DNA of 64,000 nt from Portulaca oleracea (GCA_029582165.1 CM055886.1:21390669-21454668); one strand, 5' to 3'. Numbered from the stretch's first letter, positions 45,203-56,445 are shown. The notes: generated by a model from the letters alone, not told the origin. Numbers and translations: made by a program.

Positions 45203-46819
45203 ATGTCGAGATCTCCTAACAACAACCTTTCCGGGGAAAGTTCTGGTGACAAGTTACCTGATGGGCTATATGAGAGGATACAGGAAGCAATAGCCTTTTA
45301 AATATCAGATTTGGAGGATAGGACTAATGAAAAGTTGGAAAAAAGGTTCAACGAAAGCCAACAGACCATGAATGGCATGCTGGAGGCCATTAGGCAGCTC
45401 AATAAAAAGCTAGGTGTTGAAGCCGAAGAAGAGGAAAACTATTATGAGTCTGAGTCTGAGGCCGAGGATAATGACAGGGATAGAAGGGAACACCTCAAAA
45501 CCAAAACTGGAGGCCTACAAATTAAATCATCTGGTGAGGTCAAGTCCAAACTTACACCAAAGGGCTCCAAAACATCGGAGGACCCTTATGTCAGAAAGCT
45601 TGAAGAGAAGGTTGACATGCTCACTAGGAGGATGATGAAAACCGATCCGACCTTCACCGACGCATGCATGGATCTAGCCATTCCTAAGCACCATGTATCG
45701 AGGGTAAGAGACAAAGTTGAGGTGCCCGCCATAAAGTTCAAGCCCACTGAAAATCCCTCTCATCATCTGGAGGAATTCATGAGGTTGGCCCCTCTCCATA
45801 AGGTAGATGAAGGTCTCTATACCACAGTCTTCCCTTCCACTCTAGAAGGTAAGGCCAAGGTATGGTACCAAAATCTACCCTCACAAGTTAAGACCGATGC
45901 AGACGAATTGTTCAAAGCCTTCATCAGCCACTTTAGTCGTCTACAACAGAAGGAGGTCACTGCGGATGACTTGAGTTCCATGAAGCAAGGGGAGAACGAG
46001 CCATTTCTTTCCTACTATAAGAGATGGCACACCATGCTATCTGAAATCGATGAAGCTATCCCCTTTAGGATGCAACTGAGCACTTTCAGGCAAAGCATTC
46101 ACCCTCGCATCACGCGACATTTCGGCTTCCAGTCCATCAAAGACTTCGAAACCCTGAAAGATTTGTGCATTCAAGTTGAAGCTGCTAACAATGAGAGGGG
46201 CACGCAAAACTCTGGTTGGAAAGGATCTAGCTCCAACAGGAGGGCCACTAGTACACCTAGCATCCCTCAGAAAGCTGTTGAGACTAATTCTATCCAACGA
46301 AAGTCTTTCCCCCCGAAGTATGACTCCTATCATCCGCTAGACATGTCTTACGCTAAGGCATTGGAAAGGCTTGTGAAAAAGGGGATTATCCAGCTACCTT
46401 TGCCGGCACCCGAACCTGAAATCAAGCCTCCAAGGTGGGACGGAAACAAATACTGCAACTTCCACCGTAGTCGGGGTCATGACACCGAGGTTTGTTGGAC
46501 TTTGAAAAATAAGATCGAAGGACTGATTCGAAACGGTGTTATTCCTCCACCAAACTCATCTCAGAGGCCCAATAACAAGGAGAACCCAATGCCTAATCAC
46601 AGCAATGCCATCTTTCTGGAGAAAGATCACTTTGATCCGTCCACCCTCATCACTGAAATGGGTCAGCTAATTCCAGTGGCTCCTCCACTCACAGACGACT
46701 TCACTGTTAATGGTATTTGGGATAGCGACGATGAAGAAGGCTTCACTGATCATGAAAATGAAGGACTGTTAATGGTACTCGGTCCGGTCGCTGCTATAAC
46801 AGAAGTACTACTACAGTGA
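45203..46819 (+). pseudogene. gag: gag of the Tat-like element
   Basis: Likely start is ATG 45203 (MSRSPNNNLSGESSGDKL). An in-frame TAA at 45299-45301 splits off 32 codons from the long frame beginning 45311. Then a coiled segment (RTNEKLEKRFNESQQTMNG), acidic stretch, and Retrotrans_gag core: AKVWYQNLPSQVKTDADELF, SRLQQKEVTADDLSSMKQGE, FRQSIHPRITRHFGF. A single zinc-knuckle-like motif, CNFHRSRGHDTEVCWTLK, uses C-H..H-C spacing common in Tat gag. The frame stops at 46817-46819, where a one-base shift leads into the protease frame. Confidence 0.88.
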
Positions 46820-48379
46820 CTCCTACTCCCGAAGCGACAGAAACCCCGGCACCTCCACCGGAAAATCCTTTCCTCACACAGTTAAAGAAAACAAAGGCCG
46901 AAGTCACGATTTGGCAACTTTTGTGCGCCTCACAGGACCATAGAAAAATACTACTTGATGCTTTCAATAGGCTCATGGTCCCTACCGCAGCATCACCAGA
47001 GGACCTCATTTCCCATATCATCTCCGGGAAGCCAACCATCACCTTCGGGGATGAAGACTTACCCGAGGAAGGAGGGTCCCACAATAAAGCTCTCTATCTC
47101 ACTGTTAGGTGCTCTACACAGACCATTCCACTTGTCCTCGTGGATAATGGTTCGGCTGTCAATGTCTGTCCATGGAGAACCGCACAAAAGCTAGGAATTC
47201 AAAGACATCACCTGACACAAAATCTTTGTTCTGGCCGCATACGACAACTCTCCTCGCAAGTCGCTAGGATCAATTGTGCTTCCCATCACCATGGATCACA
47301 TAAGTAAGAACGTCGAGTTCATCGTCCTCGACATTCCGGCCTCTTTCAACATGTTGTTAGGAAGGCCTTGGTTACATGAATGCAATGCCGTCGCTTCCAC
47401 CTTACACCAAAAGGTGAAACTAAATATTCAAGGCCAAGTCGTCGTAATCTCAAGCACACCCCTTAGTGCTGTTTTCGACCCCAAGAGGCCCACACTCGAG
47501 ATTGAACATAGCTCGGCTGACGAGGAGCTGCATAGCTTTGAAATGGTAGCGGCTTTGAGCCAGGATCAAGCTCACTTTGACTTCGATCCACACTCAAACC
47601 CTAACATCCATGCTATATTGAAGAGGCAAGGTTATTTTCCAGGGATGCCACTCGGCCGGAATCCTAGGAACAAGTTGACACCAAATTTCAAGTTGTTTAA
47701 GAACAAGGGAAGGTTCGGGTTAGGCTATAAGCCAACTGAAAAAGAAGTGAGAATGATGAAGTTCACCATGGCTGCACAGAGGAGGCAGAACGATCCTCCG
47801 ACACTGTACCAAATCCAGCCGTATCCCCGCACTCTCAACGGGCAGTTCTTGAGGGAGGGCGATGATTTCCCCTACTACGGCTTCCCAGAACCGTATTACC
47901 TGAAGTCACAAGGGATCCTAGTAGCTGGGCTAGAAATCTTCAATGATTGTGCTGCCACCACGACCGCTACATTCATCCCGCCTAGAAGGACTCGTCCACC
48001 CTTGGAATGGACTCACCTCGCTGAAGGTGGCATCTTCGGAATGCTCTTCGGACAAGAGGCTCGCAAGGAAGAAGCCGTTGACCCAGTCCTCGCCGCATTT
48101 TCTAACCCAAGCTTCGATCCAAGTTTGCTGATTGGAGAAGATGGCAGCCACCCTGAGATCACCTGGATCGACGATGAAGAAAACAAATTTACTTTGTCCG
48201 TAGGAGAGTTTGTCCCAAAGGTCGTAGAGTCAGGGTCTAGTAGTCCTAAGTTGGTCGGAATTAACCCAGAATCTGTTGATGTACCCATTTCTGCATTTAA
48301 TAAGATGAACATTTCTGCTTACTCGAGCTGTTGTGATAATGAATACAATAAACCCTTAAAAGAACAATCGACTGGTTAG
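46816..48379 (+). pseudogene. Protease region of the Tat-like element, truncated before RT
   Basis: First part (46816-47307) has LKKTKAEVTIWQLL, the frequent Tat linker, and the protease active-site LVLVDNGSAVNVCP. A frameshift near 47230 moves to the frame 47276-48379 with VLPITMDHISKNVEFIVLDI and MLLGRPWLHECNAVASTLH. A G-patch-like stretch (NKGRFGLGYKPTEKE) follows, then the PR-RT linker ending EYNKPLKEQSTG. Where RT should begin, the frame stops and non-coding sequence starts, so a deletion (or ancestral lack) of RT-RNase H-integrase lies at about 48380. Confidence 0.85.
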
Positions 48380-50530
48380 GCCAAGCAACTAGAATGCCTC
48401 TCTCTAGACACTTGGTTTTAACCCAGACGAGCTTAATGAGGAATATGGGCGAAGAAAGAGCGACGACAGTTTGAGATGTCAATCTATGAAATTATGGTCG
48501 CGATGCGGGTCCTCGAGTTAATTATGCGTCTTCGCTAGCCACAAACCGCTCGTTCGAATTTACTTATAAGGCTTAATTTTCTTTTTCTTTCTTTTTTATC
48601 TTTTTTCGTTTGGGGAAGTGGGGACGATCCCACCATGTAGGTCGCATTTTGTGTTGCATGAGTTCAGCATCTCCCATCATGTAGGTCCCATCATGTAGGT
48701 CGCATTTTGTGTCGCATAAGCATCATGTCAGTTTTAGTCATAGGTTAAAAAAAAAAAAGCAAAAAAAATTAAATAAAAAAAAAACAAAAAAAAGTTCAAT
48801 GACCTTTTCTAAAAATCAACCTTTTTCCCGGCTTAACTTGCTTCACTTAGAAAAATCTGGATGAGATCTCGAAAGTTTTCAAAACCTTTTCTCCAAACCT
48901 TCTGATTTTGAGACAAGTTATAGAAGACGTATCTGGCTGCTTTGACTATCTTAGAAGGTATAAATGTGCGTGCCGCAAATCTTTGGGCTAAGCACAGTTG
49001 ATTGAGCCCATCCCGTGAGTCCACATTGCCTAAATTTGAATTGATCATTTTCATCAATTCCATGATTCCCTGAGCGACTCACCCATTAGTTGCATCTCTA
49101 GAACTTGTTTTGCATCTTGCTTGAGACTACATGTTTGCATTGCACACCGTGACAAAGTGATTGAGGCATTCAATTTTATTTGTTAAAGCTACATAGCCAA
49201 ATAGCCTTCCCTACATTGTGTTTACCGTTCTTTTTGCCCCGCCTAGCCTTTGTTCATCCCTTTTTCCATCAAGAACCACGACGATAAGCCTTAGCCTATG
49301 ATATCCAATACCCCCTGAGCCTTGCTTGGTTGAAAGAGAGTCTGTCGTATTGTGAAAGAACGCTGGGTTGGAAGAGAGTCTGTCATTTTTGGAAGGAACA
49401 ACTGCTTTTGTGTGAGCGAAATATGAAGCTTGGGAGAATCTGAAAAGTCCCATACCTTGAGCGAAATTGGTTATACTGTTCAAAGTCGAGGTTGTAATAG
49501 GAATTTCTTCTCCCCGATCACCCACAAAATCAAAAAAAAAAAAAAAAGAAGGAAAATCAAAAAAAAGAAAAAGAGGGTGATTGTGGAAGATACGGCTTAA
49601 AGTCCAGAAAACTTTGACCTAGTTGTATTCGGTTGAAATGTTTTAGGGTGGAAGGTGAAAATACCTTAAGAAAGAAGGAGAGTTTGGAGAGTTTCATTCG
49701 TTGAAGACCAATCCAAGCATGGCTTTTAACTCCTCATTCTCAAATTTTACCGCTCCTTACCCTAGCCTAAGCCCCGTTACGACCCGAAAAAGTCCTTTTG
49801 ATTGTCACTTGTGCATTGCATACGAGTAGTGGAGAGCGAGGTTCTTACCAAGCCTATGGTAGTTTGCTTCTTTTGGTTTGAGTATGAGAAAAACTCACAT
49901 ACATATTCAAAATCGAGTGATTGAGTGTTCATTCTTTCCTATGTGAGATTTGCTCTTCCGGCTAGCTTACGTCCATAACCAACCGCGCATATTTGCATTA
50001 TTCTTCGAACTATTGGCGGGCTTATGCCTCTGAATCACTTGTTCTCTCCCTAAAGTTTCGAAAGCTTCTTCCTATCTCTTTCGAACTGAGTTTTGATCTT
50101 GTCCAGATTAATCTTTGTGCTTGCTCGTTAGCTTGGCTTTGTATTGATAGAAAAATTCTTTGTCACGGTTTGTTTTAGTAGTATATAGAAAGTCATAGTC
50201 ACATTACATAACATCATCTTTGCATAAACATTGCATCAGTCTACATTAGTACATAAGTGCATCTAGTACATCATTACATAGCATGGTCCTAAGTGCATGG
50301 TAAAAGAGTCGTGCATATCATAGTGTCGGAATTCTGCAGGCACATCATCTTCAGCAGTCATCACGTGCCACCGCCGCCGCTAGCACTATCAACTCCATGA
50401 GCTCCATTGCCGCCCGAACCGAAGTAAGTGTCCCACTGGTAGTAAGAGGAGTCTACCACCTCTGTATCGCTACCTGAGCCAAATAGGTGCAACACTTCGG
50501 CACCGCCTGCATTTTCGAGTGACGCCGGCT
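48380..50530. other. Non-coding 3' region of the Tat-like element, part 1
   Basis: Homopurine and poly-A runs (48745-48795, 49530-49575) and no polymerase domain. Some minus-strand frames are open (49525-49211; about 50580-50360, the latter Gly/Ser-rich ending ASGGGGT). Tat-lineage elements can carry an antisense extra ORF near the 3' LTR; these could be remains of one, but no family is recognised. Confidence 0.4.
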
Positions 50531-50820
50531 TAAATTCAATCGAGTTGCCACTAAGCCGGGGGGCTGTTTGAATCCAAAAGGAAGCATGTCACCACGGCAA
50601 CTATCAATTGACTCCCAGTTTAGCAAGAGTTAAATCAAACTGCCACTAAACCGGGGCTATGACAATGAAGGGACAAATCAGCCGGGGTAGCCTGCCTAGG
50701 TCCACAAAATCCGCCATGGAAGAATTCAAAAGGGGCAAGTCACTACGGCAACCATCGATTAATCCCCGGTTTAGCAAGAGTCAGATCAAACTCCCACTAA
50801 ACTGGGGGCTATGCGGCACC
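50530..50820. repeat. About 115-bp imperfect repeat, 2-3 units
   Basis: Phrases TTGCCACTAA(G/A)CCGGGG, CACCACGGCAACTATC and CCCAGTTTAGCAAGAGT recur. Units end in GGGGGCTAT, resembling the purine tract before the 3' LTR. Confidence 0.75.
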
Positions 50821-50999
50821 AGCAACGAGTCAAATCAGCCTAAGCGCCAGGGCACAAAAAGACGGGTTTGGGTCTTCTTCTATTCCATTTGGGCCAGGCT
50901 TTTCTGACCCACGCAAAATAAAAGAAGAGCCCGACGCCTGGGCCAGACAGGTTTTAACCTTTGGGCTTTGCTTCCGCCACAAAAAATGTTCGGCCCATT

Positions 51000-51700
51000 T
51001 CATGAAAGAACCCAGACGGGTTTACCTCCATTTCCAGTGGGCTTCCTTCCATCTCCCTCAGCCCATAAAAGACGAAAAAGGGAAGCCCGTTCCTTCCACG
51101 CACAAAGATTACCTAGCCCATCTCACAAGCGACCCAGACGGGTTCTACGTCTTTCAGTGGGCCTCCATCCTTCGACCCACGTGCAAACACAAAGAGAAGC
51201 TGAAAGAACCCAGACGGGTTCTTATTCTTGTCGATGGGCCTTCTTCCATCTATTCGCCCACGCACAAAATGAAAGGAGGAGCCATTTCTACAAGGAACCC
51301 AGACGGGTTCCTGCTCATTTTCAAGGCCCTTTTTCCACCTTTTTCGGCCCATACACGAAGATTACTTGGCCTAATTCATGATCAACCCAGACGGGTTCTA
51401 CACTTTTCAGTGGGCCTTCGTCTTCTCGGCCCACGTGCAAACACAAAAAAAGAGAGCCATGACCAGAGAACCTGCACGGGTTCCTCGCCCCATTTTTGTC
51501 GGCACTGACCGAGCCGAGCCTTCACCTAACCCAGACGGGTTCTACTGCCCACCCACTTTTCGCCGGCCAAATTCTTAGCTAAATCAACAAGTGGGAATCA
51601 AACATTTCTACTTGCAAATTTAAGCTAAAGCCAAAAGCAAAAAGGAGCCGAACTCGGACGATTTCTTCGGCCCAAAACAGGCGGGAACCCAGACAAGTTT
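51000..51700. repeat. Degenerate array of GAACCCAGACGGGTTC units
   Basis: Palindrome copies at about 51008, 51129, 51206-51221, 51295-51310, 51384, 51470, 51528, 51655 and 51685, steps mostly 80-145 bp. Each is followed by TTTCAGTGGGCC- and GGCCCA-type boxes. Frames across it (for example 51002-51508) encode only repeated EPRRV/NPDGF peptides. Confidence 0.8.
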
Positions 51701-51845
51701 CCTTGGGCCAAGACAGGCTCAAAACGCTGCGAACCCCAAGCGAGTCGTTGGTAAAACACACCCAAATCTCGCAAGCCCAAACGATTTTCGGGCCGAAATG
51801 GGAGATTAAGGTGGTTTCGAGCCAAAGACGTTCCGCACATCATCG

Positions 51846-52680
51846 TAGGCTATCATTGGGCCGCAATGCAATGAGGGCCGTCATCGGGCCTAACAACACA
51901 TGACATCAGCCGTCGCCGGGCTAATACGCGACATTCACATCAGCCGTCGCCGGGCTAATACGCGACATTCACATCAGCCGTCGCCGGGCTAATACGCGAC
52001 ATCCATTCATCATCAGTCGTCGCCGGGCTAATACGCGACATTCACATCAGCCGTCGCCGGGCTAATACGCGACATCCATCATCAGCCGTCGCCGGGCTAA
52101 TACGCGACATCCATCCACATCAGCCGTCGCCGGGCTAATACGCGACGAACATCACATCATCAAAGGCTATCATTGGGCCGCAATGCAATGAGGGTCGTCA
52201 CCAGGGCCTAACAATACATGACATCGAAGGCTATCATTGGGCCGCAATGCAATGAAGGCCGTCACCGGGCCTAACAATACGTTACATCGAAGGCTATCAT
52301 TGGGCCGCAATGCAATGAGGGCCGTCACCGGGCCTAACAATACGTGACAATCGGCGGCTATCGCTGGGCCGCACGGGCCTAACTAATACGATGAACACCA
52401 TATCTACATCGACGCGGGACCCGACTTCCAAGCGTCAACAAAGGCTATCATTGGGCGCACGCAATGAGGGCGTCACCGCCTAACAATACGTGGCGACAAC
52501 AAAGGCTATCATTGGGCCGCACGCAATGAGGGCCACCGCCTAACAATACGTGACAACAACAAAGGCCATCATTGGGCCGCAATGCAATGAGGGCCGTCAC
52601 CGGGCCTAACAATACGTGACAACATCAAAGGCTATCGTTGGGTCGCAATGCAACGAGGGTCGTCGTCGGGCCTAACAATG
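51846..52680. repeat. Tandem array, about 62-bp GGGCC-rich unit
   Basis: About nine copies of GGCTATCATTGGGCCGCAATG..AGGGCCGTCACCGGGCCTAACAATACGTGAC, interrupted at 51903-52146 by another array. Confidence 0.9.
51903..52146. repeat. Tandem array, about 34-bp unit, seven copies
   Basis: CATCAGCCGTCGCCGGGC/TAATACGCGACATTCA units at 51911, 51945, 51979, 52018, 52051, 52087 and 52125. Confidence 0.92.
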
Positions 52681-52950
52681 CGACGAACATTACATCTACA
52701 TCGGCGCAGGACCCAGCTTCCAAGCGTCAACAGCGGCCATTGTCGGGCCTTAACAATGCGACAAGAGCCATCATCGGGCCTTCACAATGCGATGAAAATC
52801 ATATCTACATCGGAGCAGGACCCAGCTTCCAAGCGTCAACAGCGGCCATTGTCGGGCCTTCACAATGCGACAAGGGCCGTCATCGGGCCTTCACAATGCG
52901 ATGAACGACATCTCGACATCGACGCAGGACCCAGCTTCCAAGCGTCCACC
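52680..52950. repeat. Tandem array, about 115-bp unit
   Basis: Two full and one partial unit with ATCTACATCGG.GCAGGACCC, AGCTTCCAAGCGTCAACAG and GGCCATTGTCGGGCCTT; a related piece is at about 52395. Ends about 90 bp before the 3' LTR. Confidence 0.88.
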
Positions 52951-53041
52951 AGCTTCAGAACAGGCTTCTAATTCATATCCAAGACTATCAAGACTACTTT
53001 GATCGTCGTTTTACTCAAACTCGATCAAAGTGGGGGCTATC

Positions 53042-54369
53042 TGTAGACGCTAAATTTTTCGGCTTTATTTTCTTTCTTTTTTAGTATTAATTTTAGGAAA
53101 TAAGTTGACCGATAAGTAACACGCAAAGCCCCTTTTCCGTCAAAACCCAAAATACCAAGCCCAAATAAGCGGAAACCATTTGGGTTCGATGGGCGGAGGC
53201 TTGATCTTCGCCCCAAAGAACCCGTGCAGGTTCTGGGCGAGGCCCGACCTGCGCCCATGGAACCGTCTGGGTTCTTGGGCAGAGGCGACCTCGACCGAGA
53301 ACCCGTCAGGTTCCTCTTCCCATCACCACGGCGCCCGCTCAAAATGCTCCAAAACCCTAAAACCTAAACCTAAAACCCTAGCCTAATCCACACTATAAAT
53401 ACCCCCCATTCATCACCCATAAAAAACACACCGAAATATACTGGGAGTATTGACACTAGTATATTTCTCTTCTCTTCTCCCCCACTGCGTGTTTACTTTG
53501 AGGTTAGCGTAGCTCTTTTTGTACATAATGTAATTTTGTACAGTTGTTTTGTGTGTTTTCTTTATTTCATTGTTATCGCATGACATTAATGACAATTTGA
53601 TGAAGTTTATTTAATTCCTCCCTTCTCTTCTTCTTTCTCATTACTTTAATTTAATCCTAGTAGAGTCCGTTCAGTTGAGCAGTGGGTTTGATGATTTTTA
53701 TCGTCAAATCCGTAACCTTACCCCCGAATCCACCTTTGGGTTCGTAGGCCGGAGTCAATTTTCTTTTGGGTTTGTTGTTTTATCCTTAAATTCAACTGGC
53801 GACTCTAACCTTTTTTCCCCGAAAACCCTTTTTTTATTCTCGCTAACCCCTGACAGGGAACCCAGACGGGTTTCCCCGTCTTGTGTTTGCCCCAACTCAG
53901 AGACATGAACCCAGACGGGTTCCATGTCTTCCCTTTCCCCCTTTCGCCTCTTCTACAAACCCGTCTGGGTTGTTATGTTCTTTTCTTTTTTTATTTTTTT
54001 TGAGATCCGCGGCGAGGAACTCGGACGGGTTCCTGTCTTTTGATTTTGAGTCAAGAACCCAGACGGGTTCCGTCTCCACCACTTCCCCTTTTTACTTTTC
54101 TTTCTTTTCTTTTCTCTCGCCGAGGAACTCAGACGGGTTCCGTCGAGTTTCCTTCCTTTTATTTTTCTTTTTTTTTCTCTTTTCATCTTTTTTTCTTAAT
54201 AAAATTGGATTTCGGGGTAAATTAACTTGTTAACCAAGCATCCTTAAAAGTTCAACCTTAATTAAGGATAAGCAATCCTAGTCGGCTCCCAATTCAAAGA
54301 AAGAGGAAAAATTCACTCTTTCGAGTAGCGCCACGGGAACATCCCTCCGGGATTTTTTCGGGGTCTACA
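53042..54369 (+). repeat. 3' LTR of the Tat-like element
   Basis: Near-identical to the 5' LTR over most of its length, TATAAATA at 53394-53401. Differences concentrate between about 53145 and 53345 and at other palindrome sites. Confidence 0.95.
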
Positions 54370-54620
54370 ATTTGTCTATTTTTTTATAGACTTATTATTT
54401 TAATCAGACTTCATCGGAATTAATCAGTGGTCATCAGCTCCATAATTGCTCCGATCAAGTACTTATAATCGAATTCAGACCTATTTAATCAGATTCAGAT
54501 ACAAATTAAATTTATTTTTATCTAATTCGGATTGGATTTTTCTGATTCAAATCGGAGCGGATTCACTTTGAAGTCGGATTTGACTACCATCTCTAATTTT
54601 TCTGATTCGTATAAGTACTT
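54370..54620. other. CACTA interior right of the Tat-like element
   Basis: No gene. Short repeats of AATCGGATT/TCAGATT. Confidence 0.45.
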
Positions 54621-54639
54621 TTTTGCCACATTAGTTATA

Positions 54640-55018
54640 GTTCATCCATTCACGACATATCATTGCCACGGGTGATATTTTCCAATGGCATGTTATTGCC
54701 ACAAGTGATATTTTCCCATGGCATAAGTATTTTTTTGTCACAGAAGTTCTAGTCTGTGGCATGTTATAGCCACGGGTGACATTTTCCCGTGGCATAAGTA
54801 TTTATATGCCACGGGAGTTTTAGTCTGTGGCATGTTATAGCCACGGGCGACATTTTCCCGTGGCATAAGTATTTTTTTGCCACGGGAGTTGTAGTCCGTG
54901 GCATATTTTTAACCATCAAATACACTATAAACTTTTCCCGTGGCAAGACTAAGAAATTGCCACGATTTTAGATTTCCCGTGGCATAATTCGTGGCACAAG
55001 TGATGATTTTTTGTAGTG
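54640..55018. repeat. Right subterminal array of the giant CACTA element
   Basis: GCCACGGG..CCCGTGGC motifs in about 60-bp units (GCCACGGGYGACATTTTCCCGTGGCATAAG), ending in the TIR at 55018. Same motif as the left array but different unit length. Confidence 0.9.
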
Positions 55019-55059
55019 TGGTTTTTAGAAACACTTGTATATAAATTATACATGTGTGT

Positions 55060-56110
55060 CGAATCTGGGTACCACAACCTACTCTCAAATCGACATTCCT
55101 CTATTGCCTTGACCAGCTTCAAGCACAACATTTGGAAGAAACTTTAGAATCCGAGGCTTCGGATGGAGACTATGCAAGGAAATCTTGCCATCAGCAGGAC
55201 CAATTAGCCGGAGAATTCAACAATCTGATGGGAGTTGCCGCATATGTGGGAACGCAGTGGAAACCAATGCACATAGCATATTTCATTGCCCGCCGACTCA
55301 AGATATTTTGGAAGTAAGTGGTTGTTTTGACAGCCTGGTGGAGAACCATTATCCCTTAGCCCTTGATTATGTGTATCAAGCTTTCTTGACTCTAAATGAT
55401 GAGGATAAATATATGTTCGTCACCTTGGCTTGGCAATACTGGAATGCCAGAAATAGGTTGCTTATGAAGAATATTCAACCCAATCCCACACGCTCGATAT
55501 CAAAGGCTCGAAAAATTATCAAGATTACCTATCGCTTCCTCCAGTCATGACAACCTCTAGTCCCACTCACAACTCTCTTTGGACTACACCTAGCAATGGA
55601 ATTCGGAAGCTCAACTTTAACGCAACAAAATTGAGCGACTAGGGTCGAGGGTGGGGCTTCGTGGTCCGAGACCATGAAGGTGTTGCCGTCCCAGCGGGTA
55701 CCAAGCAACAACCTGGCTTCTCCTCACTGGAACTTAAAGAAGTCGAAGCTTGTCTTTTTGGGATCAATATAGCTTGGGAGGCAGGTTTCCGATCTTTGAT
55801 CTTTGAAGGAGACTACCTAGCATTCATCTCCAAAGCAAAGACATGTTTTAGAGCTAACCAAAGTCTCAGTATTGTATTATAAGAAATCGGAAAGTTAGCC
55901 TCGCTTTTTAATTTTGTTTCCTTGAATCATGTTCTTTGAGCTGGGAATAGAGTATCTCATTCCTTTGCTCACCTTCAACCTTGTGATTCGGCTATCCAGA
56001 TTTGGCTGGGGAATGGTCCTGAGGCATCTTTAGCCTTGGTCCAAAACGATATATGTATTGTTTCTCAGTTAATAAAAGTTAAGTCGTTCGGTTCGCACTT
56101 TAAAAAAACC
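55060..56110 (+). pseudogene. 3' end of an L1-type LINE (zf-RVT and RNase H)
   Basis: After a frame-shifted start, 55185-55550 encodes SDGSCRICGNAVETNAHSIFHCP, the CxxC..HxxxC zinc motif (zf-RVT) of plant LINE reverse transcriptase, followed by TLAWQYWNARNRLL. The next stretch reads WTTPSNGIRKLNFNATKL.D, RGWGFVVRDHEG and SSLELKEVEACLFGINIAWEAGF, then EGDYLAFISK, a non-LTR RNase H domain with stops at about 55637 and 55879. It ends near GTTAATAAAAGTTAAGTCG and a short A run at about 56102. The RT proper is missing (5' truncation). It abuts the right end of the CACTA element. Confidence 0.82.
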
Positions 56111-56289
56111 ATTATACAAGTTAATTGCAAAGAAAATTAGTAAATGCTTGCTAGTCTAGTTGTTAGTGCATGACTATTTTCGTTGGGGCCTATAGACCAC
56201 TAGGTCTGAGGCTTTTTGGAAGAAGGTTTTGGACTTTCAAGGTTTTTTTTAAAAAAAATTTAAAAGCGCATGGCTATATTAATTGCAGC

Positions 56290-56445
56290 CGCCAATCAAC
56301 TTGTCTAAGAGGTCATCTTCTTATCCCTTAACTCAAGAATTCAAACCCTAGGGAAACATCCTCCTTTGCCATTTTGAAGAATGTTGGGGGTAGGAGAGAG
56401 GCTCAACTTTGGGCCATTGACATCCTTTTTCCCTGTCCGTTAAAG
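56290..56445 (+). repeat. SINE-like copy 2
   Basis: A-box-like TTGTCTAAGAGG at 56301-56312 and B-box-like AATTCAAACCC at 56338-56348, then CATCCTCCTTTGCC and CAACTTTGGGCCATTGACATCC. Shares its tail with 24940-25090. A further A-box-like TAGTCTAGTTG at 56152 may belong to another SINE. Confidence 0.55.

Larger units (their letters stand above)
42462..54369 (+). mobile_element. Non-autonomous Tat/Ogre-like Ty3/gypsy LTR retrotransposon
   Basis: 11,908 bp with LTRs of 1,327 and 1,328 bp (TGTAGACGC...GTCTACA) and a perfect 5-bp duplication ATTTG (42457-42461 and 54370-54374). The primer site region is TTGGCGACTCCACTGGGGAC, the type seen in Ogre/Tat elements. Order: LTR, long leader, gag, partial protease, then directly about 4.6 kb of non-coding sequence with tandem arrays, purine tract AAAGTGGGGGCTATC, LTR. 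RT, RNase H and integrase are missing. Tat-lineage elements are known for long 3' regions with variable tandem repeats. Confidence 0.93.
28188..55018 (-). mobile_element. Giant nested CACTA (En/Spm) transposon, 26.8 kb
   Basis: The left end CACTACAAAAAAGCATCACTTG and the inverse of the right end, CACTACAAAAAATCATCACTTG, match at all but one base and continue GTGCCACG. A 3-bp duplication TGG (28185-28187 and 55019-55021) flanks it. Both ends carry GCCACGGG/CCCGTGGC subterminal repeats. Inside are both genes of a CACTA element, TNP2 transposase and Ptta accessory, on the minus strand. Subtracting the 11.9 kb Tat-like insertion and its TSD leaves about 14.9 kb, a normal to large CACTA size. The transposase is broken, so it is now immobile on its own. 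Confidence 0.93.

Noticed and set aside
51002..51508. 168-codon frame with EPRRV and NPDGF repeats
   Set aside because: Follows the GAACCCAGACGGGTTC array. Several frames and both strands are open over the same repeats.
51903..52950. Regularly spaced repeats that could suggest a CRISPR array
   Set aside because: The units are contiguous degenerate tandem repeats with no unique spacers, inside a plant retrotransposon, and no cas genes are present.
52638..52971. Overlapping frames near the 3' LTR
   Set aside because: Tandem-array translations with no domain.
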